Source: Oscarella lobularis
Lineage: Eukaryota > Porifera > Homoscleromorpha > Homosclerophorida > Oscarellidae
Reading direction: 5' to 3'
Length of the DNA stretch: 64,000 nucleotides
Assembly: GCF_947507565.1 (NCBI RefSeq)
Contig: NC_089192.1
Location: forward strand, 2,264,718-2,328,717
The notes under the pieces are model-generated. The model saw only the letters and a program-made list of their open reading frames with translations. It was not told the origin of the DNA and searched no databases. Shown piece after piece: positions 56,818 to 64,000 of this stretch. The number at the start of each line of letters is the position of its first letter. The first letter of the stretch is position 1. A program made the position numbers and the translations under genes.

Positions 56818-58564
56818 ATTTGTCTTGGGTACAATTTGTCCCGAGGACAAATTGTCCTGGGACAATTTGTCTTCGGACAATTTGTCCTGGGACAATTTGT
56901 CCTTGGGACAATTTGTCCTGGGGACAATTTGTCCTGGGGACAATTTGTCCTAGAACAATTTGTCCTGGGACAATTTGTCCTGGGACAATTTGTCCTGGGA
57001 CAATTTGTCCTGGGGACAATTTGTCCTGGGGACAATTTGTCGTGGGGACAATTTGTCCTGGGGACAAATTGTCCTTCACAATTTGTCCTGGGACAATTTG
57101 TCCTGGGGACAATTTGTCCTGGGGACAATTTGTCCTAGGACAATTGGTCCTGGGACAATTTGTCCTGGGACAATTTGTCCTGGGACAATTTGTCCTGGGG
57201 ACAATTTGTCCTAGGACAATTTGTCCTGGGACAATTTGTCCTGAAGACAATTTGTCCTGGGACAATTTGTCCTGGGACAATTTGTTCTGGGACAATTTGT
57301 CCTGGGGACAATTTGTCCTGGGACAATTTGTCCTGGGACAATTTGTCCTAGGACAATTTGTCCTGGGACAATTTCTCCTGGGGACAATTTGTCCTGGGGA
57401 CAATTTGTCCTGGGACAATTTGTCCTGGGACAATTTGTCCTGGGGACAATTTGTCCTGGGGACAATTTGTCCTAGGACAATTTGTCCTGGGACAATTTGT
57501 CCTGGGACAATTTGTCCTCGGACAATTTGTCCTGGGACAATTTGTCCTGGGACAATTTGTCCTGGGACAATTTGTCCTGGGGACAATTTGTCCTGGGGAC
57601 AATTTGTCCTAGGAGAATTTGTCCTGGGACAATTTGTCCTGGGGACAATTTGTCCTAGGAAAATTTGTCCTGGGACAATTTGTCCTGGGACAATTTGTCC
57701 TGGGACAATTTGTCCTGGGACAATTTGTCGTGGGACAATTTGTCTTGGGGACAATTTGTCCCCAGGACAAATTGTCCTGACACAATTTGTCCTACGACAA
57801 TTTGTCCTGGCACAATTTGTCCTGGGACAATTTGTCCTGGGACAATTTGTCCTGGGACAATTTGTCCTGGGACAATTTGTCCTGGGGACAATTTGTCCTG
57901 GGACAATTTGTCCTGGGACAATTTGTCCTGGGGACAATTTGTCCTGGGGACAATTTGTCCTAGGACAATTTGTCCTGGGACAATTTGTCCTGGGACAATT
58001 TGTCCTGGGACAATTTGTCCTAGGACAATTTGTCCTGGGACAATTTGTCCTGGGGACAATTTGTCCTGGGGACAATTTGTCCTAGGACAATTTGTCCTGG
58101 GACAATTTGTCCTGGGGACAATTTGTCCTGGGACAATTTGTCCTGGGACAATTTGTCCTGGGGACAATTTGTCCTGGGGACAATTTGTCCTAGGACAATT
58201 TGTCCTGGGACAATTTGTCCTGGGACAAGTTGTCCTGGGACAATTTGTCCTGGGGACAATTTGTCCTGGGGACAATTTGTCCTAGGAGATTTTGTCCTGG
58301 GACAATTTGTCCTGGGGACAATTTGTCCTGGGAAAATTTGTCCTGGGACAATTTGTCCTGGGACAATTTGTCCTGGGACAATTTGTCCTGGGACAATTTG
58401 TCGTGGGACAATTTGTCCTGGGGACAATTTGTCCCCAGGACAAATTGTCCTGACACAATTTGTCCTGGGACAATTTGTCGTGGGACAATTTGTCCTGGGG
58501 ACAATTTGTCCCCAGGACAAATTGTCCTGACACAATTTGTCCTACGACAATTTGTCCTGGCACT
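56818..58564. repeat. 15/16-bp palindromic minisatellite, longest array
   Basis: About 110 units over 1.75 kb. Its start is nearly identical to 53562. Larger blocks, marked by CCCCAGGACAAATTGTCCTG and ACACAATTTGTCCTACG, recur at 57760, 58433 and 58510. It marks the inner limit of the satellite domain. Long frames on both strands are artefacts. Confidence 0.93.
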
Positions 58565-58578
58565 TTGGGTTAGGGTTA
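58565..58578 (+). repeat. Interstitial telomeric motif at the satellite boundary
   Basis: GGGTTAGGGTTA (58567-58578), two telomeric repeats in the same orientation as the terminal array, exactly where the 15-bp satellite ends and unique DNA begins. Confidence 0.75.
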
Positions 58579-59110
58579 CACCATGTAGGGAATAACAAAA
58601 GTAGACAGCAAGGACGAGTCCCCCCATCGCTAATGCTAGAGCCCAGGAGTTATCAATCCTCTCACGGTGCCAGTCGATAGCCGAATACCCATACGTCACG
58701 TGAGCGATCCAGTATCCAAACATGGTCATTGGAAAACACCCGTCACATCGTCTAGAGTCAATATTGAGTCTCTATGTGGTTTACTCGACAGTAGACCGCT
58801 TGTTCCATATTCTGTTTTGAATCAGAGGAACAAGGTGGTACAATATTGCCTTGAACAAGGCTGGGAATCAATGTCCCTGCCTATACTGGGTTCAAGGGTC
58901 AGGGTTTGCACGGGTTAGGACAGAACTATGAGAATGTACAGAGACTGGTTTCCATGTTCTCATTCAATGTGAGAAAACAGGGTCCAGGACTCTATTGCCT
59001 CAATTTCTGCGTCCGTGTGTCGCCATGGCAATTGGAAATCTCGTCCAATTAATAATCAAGGCTCAGCAATATTGTTCGTTATAAATTTGGACAATACTGC
59101 TTAATATCCA
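58579..59110. other. Unique segment with a minus-strand membrane-protein-like fragment
   Basis: About 530 bases without satellite. On the minus strand, an ATG frame from 58729 encodes about 50 residues with tryptophan- and tyrosine-rich sequence and a hydrophobic stretch (WALALAMGGLVLAVYFC) that could span a membrane. It then reads through the telomeric motif into the satellite without a stop of its own. It may be a gene fragment cut at the satellite junction. I cannot name a family. The rest holds only short frames and GGGTTCAAGGGTCAGGG-like degenerate telomeric words near 58887. Confidence 0.35.
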
Positions 59111-59136
59111 GTCACTGTGCGCATGCGCAACACGTG
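59111..59136 (+). promoter_or_regulatory. NRF1-like palindrome and E-box
   Basis: TGCGCATGCGCA (59118-59129), the classic palindromic NRF1 site, is followed after one base by CACGTG (59131-59136). About 85 bp further is a donor, AAAAG|GTAAGT (59222). The E-box, short basic first exon and AAAAG donor resemble island A, with the CRE replaced by NRF1. Confidence 0.6.
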
Positions 59137-59394
59137 ACAGCGAAGAACTGCCTCATGAGACCTGAACGGCTTCTCCCGCGTCGGAATCGAAATTCGAAAC
59201 ACAACCGGAGGACTTCAAAAGGTAAGTTTGTACTCTTAGAAGTAAAAAGGGCGCGTTCTTCCCAAAATCGCGATCGATCGCGATCGAAAAGCACGTTCTA
59301 TCGGCCCCGTTTGCTGCTCAAACGATTAGAGACGGTCAGAAAAGTGTTCGGTAGACCGTCTCCTTTCGAAAAAGCGTTTCGAATTTGTTATTCG

Positions 59395-59453
59395 AGGGTT
59401 ATGGTTAGTGTTGGGATTATGGTTAGGAGTTAGGGAGAGGGTTCAGGGTCAGT
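59395..59453 (+). repeat. Degenerate telomere-like tract
   Basis: GGGTTATGGTTAGTGTTGGG followed by ATGGTTAGGAGTTAGGG: about eight TTAGGG-like words with substitutions, inside the proposed first intron. It could be an old, decayed telomeric seed or variant telomeric repeats. Confidence 0.5.
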
Positions 59454-59673
59454 GTAAATTCTGGCCACTATTTTTGCGAACCTTATCATCTCCGCTAACC
59501 TACAGCTAACCACAAGAGCCCTGACCTACTCGCTCCTAGACACGGACGTTCCAAACGCGTGATCGGAGGAGAAGGAAGAGGAGATCCTGAGATGCCACAA
59601 TCTACTCGACCAATACGAGAGGTACGTTTCTTCAATCTTTCTTTCCTTCTTTCTTCTTACTTTCTTTTCTTTA

Positions 59674-59696
59674 GAGAGAGAGAGAGAGAGAGAGAG
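59674..59696. repeat. (AG)n microsatellite
   Basis: About 11 AG repeats right after the TTTCTTTAG acceptor, at the start of the proposed third exon. Confidence 0.9.
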
Positions 59697-59879
59697 CCAG
59701 AAATGGATGGGTCGAGGAGGTGTGCAGAGGAGACGGTACGTTTTCATACCATTTACACATTTCGTGTGTTTTTTTGCTTTCTCCTGTTTCTTTCCTTTTT
59801 TATAGGGGATGGGCTGGAGAGTGCCCTATTGTGTTTCTGCTTGCTATATATTTGAAATATTTGATGTATTTCTTCTTTG

Positions 59880-60480
59880 GAAAGTATTCAAGGTAAGTGA
59901 TATCCTGATTTTTCTTTCCTTGCTTTTCTAATACTTCTCTCTTCATTGTAGGGTGGCGTGGAGAGGTGTGTTTTTGCGATACTATACGTATCCCTTTTCG
60001 CTGCCATTTCCTCGCTGAAGATGGAGAAGATTTTTTTGGTAAAAAAAACAAGGAGAACGTATCGTCAAAAAAAAAAAAAAATTTTTTCTCTGACGATTTC
60101 TCTTTGCAGTTTCAAAACCAGGAAAGGGGATGAAGAAAAGGGGTGAAGACGTGGATTGTCTTCTCCTTTTTCTTTCCTCTCTATTCCTTCCTGTGGGATG
60201 ATGGGGCTTCTATTTCTTCTTCTTCTTCTCTTTGTAGAGAAGACTCAAGGTAAGTGGTATCCTTACTTTTCGATTCCTTGTTTTCTAATGCTTCTCTCTT
60301 CCAGGTTAGGGTGGCGTAGGAAGGTGTATTGGTGATACTAGACGTATCTTCCTTTCTGTTGCCATTTTCCCCGCTGAAGGTAGAGAAGATTTTTTGTGTG
60401 AAACAAAGAAGAAGAGGAGGAAGCAGCAAGGGGAACGTATCGTCAAAATTTTCTTTGACACGTCCCCTTCTAGTTGAATG
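59880..60480. repeat. Diverged tandem duplication, about 357-bp period
   Basis: From TCAAGGTAAGTG at 59888 and again at 60245 the sequences run in parallel: donor, CTAAT, TCTCTCTTC, GGGTGGCGT, GCTGCCATTT-type, GAGAAGATTTTTT and AACGTATCGTCAAA words. The two copies differ at many positions but keep donor, branch-like and acceptor sites, which suggests duplication of an exon-intron unit. Confidence 0.6.
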
Positions 60481-60494
60481 GAGAAGAAGGTATC

Positions 60495-63143
60495 TCATTT
60501 CAATACGAGTGTTTTGTTCTCTGTATTGAATCCCTTAGGGAACATTGTGTCCAGGCGGGCAATCCATACCTTCTCTTTTCGAAGGAGGGCACATCTTGTT
60601 TCTTTGACGTTTGCCTCGGCTGGAAGTTGCTCCAGGGCGGTTAGAGACAGATCGGTAAGCGCGAGTCCATTACGCTTTAGATGATTGTAGAGTAATTTGT
60701 TTTTCCCCTCTCTCCAGTGCTGTCTATGTGACCGCATTCGGAGGCCGAGCGTTAGGCTCGTTTGTCCTACGTACTGTTTGCGACAGTGTGGACACTCGAG
60801 GAGGTAGACGATTCGTTTGGACCTACACGTAAGTATTTCCATACCTGTAGGTAACGCATACTTCTTGTGACTGAAGTAGCTTGAGACGACGCGTTTCTTT
60901 GTCGTCATTGGACAGGCGCCGCATCGGGCATCTCCGCATGGCGCTGTGAGCGCTGGGAGGCCTGTCAATGTCGTCATTGCCGATGGGACAAGACGACGGA
61001 CGATAAACTCGGTCCTTTTGTGGGGCTGAGTTTCATCTGGGATTCTGGCTCGTACGAGTTTGTCGGCCAGATTGGATAGGCGTTTGAACGCCATTATTGG
61101 CTTCTCGGGGAATATCTCCTTAAGGTAAGGATTTTCTTCGATCAGATGCCAATGGGAATCGATGCTCTTTCGAGCTTCGTAACCTACCCAGGGGCAGAAG
61201 GTTGTTGGGAAGACAAAGGGTGCTTTTGACCCCCTCTGTCGTCGTCCCTTCTTTGGTGTCGGTTCATCATTCTCGTCGTTTGTGGTCGAGGAGGATGATG
61301 ATGAGGCAGGTCCACTCGTTTGTCCCGTGTTGTGGGGACTGTCACCCGTTTGGGTTGCGAGTAGATCCTTGCGTTTATCGAACGGTAGACGTTCGATGAG
61401 CGGCCGCGTAAAAGTCACTGGATATCCTCGTTTTTCGAGGCGTGTTTCCAGCTGTCTTTTCCTACGTTCGAATGCTTCCTTGTCGGAAGTTGAGCGTAGG
61501 TAGCGGTGTGTTTCCCCTAGGGGAATGGCTTTCTTTACGCCCGGCGGATGGGCCGACGTAAAGTGGACGTATTGGAACGTATTCGTTGGTTTGAAGTACG
61601 TTTCCACGTCCAAGAGTCCTTCGTTGGGTGTGGAGTAAAATCGTTGGCCTTTATATAAGTGTACGTCGAGGTAGTTTGCCTCTGTGTCACTTATATCCCA
61701 CGTGAATTTTAAGTCTCGATCAAAGGAGTTTAGATCCTGTAGAAAGATTTCGAGATCTTCACGTGAGTGGGGCCAGACACACCAAATGTCATCAATGTAG
61801 CGTTTCCACATTGATGGCTGTTTGTCCAATGGACGAGTCTCGAGAAATTTCGTCTCCAGACCGTTCATGAAAAGATTTGCAAAGCATGGTGCACATTTTG
61901 TGCCCATAGCAGTGCCGTGTTTTTGTTTGAATGGTTTACCGTTAAAGGTAAACACATTTGCCTTGAGAATGAATTCCAAAAATGTTGAGATGACGTTTGG
62001 TAGATCCGGTTTGTCCGGATAGAAGTCTCTCACTGCCTCTTGGCAAACGATAATTCCCTTTTGTTGGGGAATGCTCGTGTAGAGAGCTGAAACGTCGATC
62101 GACACCAAAATTGCGTGGTGGGCAATGGGTGTCGATTCTATTGCTTGGATGAAGGCCTTTGAATCCTTGAGGAAACTAGCCGTCATGCAAACAATGGGTT
62201 GCAGTATCGAGTCAACGTAGGCTGATATTCCCTCCGTTGGTCCCGAGCAGCCGCTAACGATGGGTCGTATTCCATAGGGATTCTTGTGAATCTTCCTAAG
62301 GAAGTAGAGCACTTGTGTGCGCACGGTCTCATCGCTGCGTAGTAGGGCCTTATGTTCGATTTTGTCAATCAGGCCGAGGTTGGCAAAAGAGTCCAAGATA
62401 TCGTTGATCTCTTTTGTTAGTGCCGGCGTAGGATCGTCTGTGAGGGGTACGTACGTTTTTTCATCTTGTACGTGCGCCCTGCCGTGTCGTATGTATGCGT
62501 CTTTTGACTGCACGACAATGCCCGATCCCTTGTCAGCTTGCTTGATGATAATGTCCTTGCGTTTCTGTAGTTGCTCGAACGCTTTCCATTCTTCTTTTGT
62601 CATATTCGACGTGGGTATCTTTGGTCGAATTTCTTGTATTGATGTTATGGTACGTTGGAAGAATTTGGATAGCGTTTGGCAAGCTTCGGCAGGGCCTTTA
62701 TTCAACGTCATTTCTGACGGTTGTTTTGCGGCTTTCCTGCTCGAATTTGTATCCACCCTCTGTTCGGATGGTTGGTGTGGTAATGGTGGTTTTGGGAGGA
62801 AGGGCGTGATAGGGTGTTCTCTTGCCAAGCCCTCTCTCCATTGCATCGTACGACTGTTTGTCGTCGTGGCTCGTACTGCATTGTAGTACGTGCGACGCAT
62901 GGTGCGGCAGAATTTTTCGAATTCCGCTCGCATTCGTCCTCGACTGTAGCGTCGAGGGGTTGGTATGAATTTGAGTCCTTTCTCGAGGACGGCTACCTCC
63001 TCCTTTGTCAGTGGAACATTGTCCTCATTTGTGATATGACAAGTTGCGGTATGGCTGTCAATTTTGGGATCGGTCAGATCTTTATTGACAACGCGACAGT
63101 CGCTACTGCTTGTGTTATTATCACTTTTATTTTTGGGGTCAAT
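60495..63143 (-). CDS. Penelope-like element polyprotein: reverse transcriptase + GIY-YIG endonuclease, 5' truncated
   Basis: The minus-strand frame is open from 63143 to the TGA at 60495 (882 codons). The first in-frame ATG is at 62933 (812 codons), but the upstream 70 codons carry LTKEEVAVLEKGLKFIPTP, which resembles the conserved N-terminal region of Penelope-like reverse transcriptases, so the true start lies further 5' and is lost. From the ATG: RT motif A VSIDVSALYTSIP (D280), motif B GTAMGTKCAP (340-349), motif C YIDD (379-382), the Penelope-type NTFQYVHFTSAHP (451-463), a Ser/Thr-rich linker with basic KKGRR (540-570), a Cys cluster (666, 671, 674) suggesting a zinc finger, then GIY-YIG: IVY (708-710), YVG (721-723), arginine/histidine (732-736), E787 and GFN (801-803). 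All catalytic residues appear present. No frameshift or stop within the frame. It would copy element RNA at a nicked or free DNA end. Confidence 0.93.
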   Translation of the reverse strand: MDPKNKSDNNTSSSDCRVVNKDLTDPKIDSHTATCHITNEDNVPLTKEEVAVLEKGLKFIPTPRRYSRGRMRAEFEKFCRTMRRTYYNAVRATTTNSRTMQWREGLAREHPITPFLPKPPLPHQPSEQRVDTNSSRKAAKQPSEMTLNKGPAEACQTLSKFFQRTITSIQEIRPKIPTSNMTKEEWKAFEQLQKRKDIIIKQADKGSGIVVQSKDAYIRHGRAHVQDEKTYVPLTDDPTPALTKEINDILDSFANLGLIDKIEHKALLRSDETVRTQVLYFLRKIHKNPYGIRPIVSGCSGPTEGISAYVDSILQPIVCMTASFLKDSKAFIQAIESTPIAHHAILVSIDVSALYTSIPQQKGIIVCQEAVRDFYPDKPDLPNVISTFLEFILKANVFTFNGKPFKQKHGTAMGTKCAPCFANLFMNGLETKFLETRPLDKQPSMWKRYIDDIWCVWPHSREDLEIFLQDLNSFDRDLKFTWDISDTEANYLDVHLYKGQRFYSTPNEGLLDVETYFKPTNTFQYVHFTSAHPPGVKKAIPLGETHRYLRSTSDKEAFERRKRQLETRLEKRGYPVTFTRPLIERLPFDKRKDLLATQTGDSPHNTGQTSGPASSSSSSTTNDENDEPTPKKGRRQRGSKAPFVFPTTFCPWVGYEARKSIDSHWHLIEENPYLKEIFPEKPIMAFKRLSNLADKLVRARIPDETQPHKRTEFIVRRLVPSAMTTLTGLPALTAPCGDARCGACPMTTKKRVVSSYFSHKKYALPTGMEILTCRSKRIVYLLECPHCRKQYVGQTSLTLGLRMRSHRQHWREGKNKLLYNHLKRNGLALTDLSLTALEQLPAEANVKETRCALLRKEKVWIARLDTMFPKGFNTENKTLVLK

Positions 63144-63146
63144 TTA
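60495..63146 (-). mobile_element. Penelope-like retroelement capped by telomeric repeats
   Basis: The coding region above plus unknown 3' untranslated sequence. The 5' side meets TTAGGG repeats with no spacer: the frame runs Asp-Ile then TAA, and that TAA is the complement of the first telomeric TTA (63144-63146). The element's 3' end faces the centromere and its 5' end the chromosome tip, the polarity of elements added to chromosome ends (Drosophila HeT-A, rotifer Athena). Those rotifer elements lack the endonuclease; this one has it. I could not find the 3' boundary, nor a target-site duplication. Confidence 0.8.
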
Positions 63147-63185
63147 GGGTTAGGGTTAGGGTTAGGGTTAGGGTTAGGGTTAGTG
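63144..63185 (+). repeat. Inner TTAGGG tract
   Basis: Seven TTAGGG units fused to the truncated end of the retroelement. Confidence 0.97.
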
Positions 63186-63273
63186 GTTATGGGTAAGGGC
63201 TAGGGTTCTTAGGGTTAGAGGGTAGGGTTATGGGTCAGGCGTTAGGGTGCTTTGCCCCTAAGACTGATTCCAG
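63186..63273 (+). other. Degenerate telomeric spacer
   Basis: About 55 bases of imperfect telomeric words (GTTATGGGTAAGGGC, TAGAGGGTAGGG, GGCGTTAGGG) followed by a short unique stretch (GCTTTGCCCCTAAGACTG, 63250-63267). It separates the inner tract from the terminal array. Confidence 0.8.
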
Positions 63274-64000
63274 TTAGGGTTAGGGTTAGGGTTAGGGTTA
63301 GGGTTAGGGTTAGGGTTAGGGTTAGGGTTAGGGTTAGGGTTAGGGTTAGGGTTAGGGTTAGGGTTAGGGTTAGGGTTAGGGTTAGGGTTAGGGTTAGGGT
63401 TAGGGTTAGGGTTAGGGTTAGGGTTAGGGTTAGGGTTAGGGTTAGGGTTAGGGTTAGGGTTAGGGTTAGGGTTAGGGTTAGGGTTAGGGTTAGGGTTAGG
63501 GTTAGGGTTAGGGTTAGGGTTAGGGTTAGGGTTAGGGTTAGGGTTAGGGTTAGGGTTAGGGTTAGGGTTAGGGTTAGGGTTAGGGTTAGGGTTAGGGTTA
63601 GGGTTAGGGTTAGGGTTAGGGTTAGGGTTAGGGTTAGGGTTAGGGTTAGGGTTAGGGTTAGGGTTAGGGTTAGGGTTAGGGTTAGGGTTAGGGTTAGGGT
63701 TAGGGTTAGGGTTAGGGTTAGGGTTAGGGTTAGGGTTAGGGTTAGGGTTAGGGTTAGGGTTAGGGTTAGGGTTAGGGTTAGGGTTAGGGTTAGGGTTAGG
63801 GTTAGGGTTAGGGTTAGGGTTAGGGTTAGGGTTAGGGTTAGGGTTAGGGTTAGGGTTAGGGTTAGGGTTAGGGTTAGGGTTAGGGTTAGGGTTAGGGTTA
63901 GGGTTAGGGTTAGGGTTAGGGTTAGGGTTAGGGTTAGGGTTAGGGTTAGGGTTAGGGTTAGGGTTAGGGTTAGGGTTAGGGTTAGGGTTAGGGTTAGGGT
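63274..64000 (+). repeat. Terminal telomere array (TTAGGG)n
   Basis: About 121 perfect TTAGGG repeats to the window end, G-strand 3' outward. I saw no variant unit. Long homogeneous repeats may be collapsed or extended by assembly, so true length is uncertain. Confidence 0.98.

Larger units (their letters stand above)
59137..60480 (+). other. Putative short-intron spliced transcription unit
   Basis: A chain of consensus splice signals on the plus strand. Exon 1 ends at 59221. Intron 59222-59539 (CTCCTAG). Exon 59540-59621. Intron 59622-59674 (GTACGT...CTTTAG, 53 b). Exon 59675-59735. Intron 59736-59805 (70 b). Exon 59806-59892. Intron 59893-59951 (59 b, CTAAT branch-like). An exon start follows at 59952, with further acceptors near 60108 and 60235 and another donor at 60251 (CAAG|GTAAGT). 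Individual exons are open in at least one frame, but I could not build one continuous frame through exons 1-2, so it may be non-coding or the model may be slightly wrong. It converges on the Penelope-like element. No homology recognised. Confidence 0.4.

Noticed and set aside
56813..58085. Overlapping 420-codon frames on opposite strands in the 15-bp array
   Set aside because: The unit is a palindrome, so both strands give similar repeated peptides; no independent evidence of coding.
59800..60498. Minus-strand frames after the retroelement stop, considered as extra element genes
   Set aside because: They are short, Lys/Glu-rich readings of polypyrimidine tracts; splice signals on the opposite strand explain the composition better.
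62317..62886. 189-codon plus-strand frame opposite the reverse transcriptase
   Set aside because: It is a shadow of the strongly supported minus-strand gene and has no recognisable domain.

Overview
The window is the right end of a linear eukaryotic chromosome. The last 727 bases are an uninterrupted TTAGGG array with the G-rich strand running 5' to 3' toward the end, the orientation expected at a true terminus. TTAGGG telomeres, a Penelope-like retroelement, short (about 53-70 b) GT-AG introns, CpG-rich islands and NRF1-, CRE- and E-box-like promoter sites suggest an animal, perhaps an invertebrate. The species cannot be named from sequence alone. I saw no prokaryotic genes, rRNA, tRNA or CRISPR.

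Layout. About 90% of the first 58.6 kb is tandem satellite DNA from nine families placed in alternating blocks: a 9-bp family (1-7014, with TTGTAGYCG variants near 14.6, 26.7, 27.1, 48.7 and 49.4 kb); a 15/16-bp palindromic family (core GGACAATTTGTCC) at many block junctions; a 48/49-bp family; a 41-bp family; a 21/24-bp GC-rich family; a 22-bp AT-rich family; a 20-bp pyrimidine family; a 24-bp family (core GAAGGTTCTACCTTC); and an 8-bp GTAGATTC-type family. Most units have a dyad-symmetric core.

Between the arrays lie repeated non-satellite islands. Island A (three copies: 7992, 30812 and a diverged one at 40413) looks like a promoter plus first exon, with TGACGTCA and CACGTG at a fixed 28-bp pitch. 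Island B (17346, 41293, 51688, 55274) holds a 25-codon open exon ending at a GTAAGT donor. Island C (20025, 32243, 43057) starts with an acceptor-like site directly after the pyrimidine minisatellite and holds small exon/mini-intron modules. Together they suggest a degenerating subtelomeric gene family whose introns are filled with satellites. That is an inference.

The block 34350-40263 is bounded by a perfect 14-bp inverted repeat, sits inside the 24-bp satellite and consists almost entirely of the 8-bp array. It looks like a non-autonomous DNA transposon that carries a satellite.

The final 5.4 kb differs: a short interstitial telomeric motif (58567), a unique stretch, a probable plus-strand spliced transcription unit (about 59.1-60.5 kb) behind an NRF1-like palindrome and E-box, and convergent to it a Penelope-like element on the minus strand (60495-63143) with reverse transcriptase and GIY-YIG endonuclease. 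Its open frame runs without a start codon straight into TTAGGG repeats, so its 5' end has been lost and replaced by telomere. Its orientation (3' end toward the centromere) matches elements added at chromosome ends.
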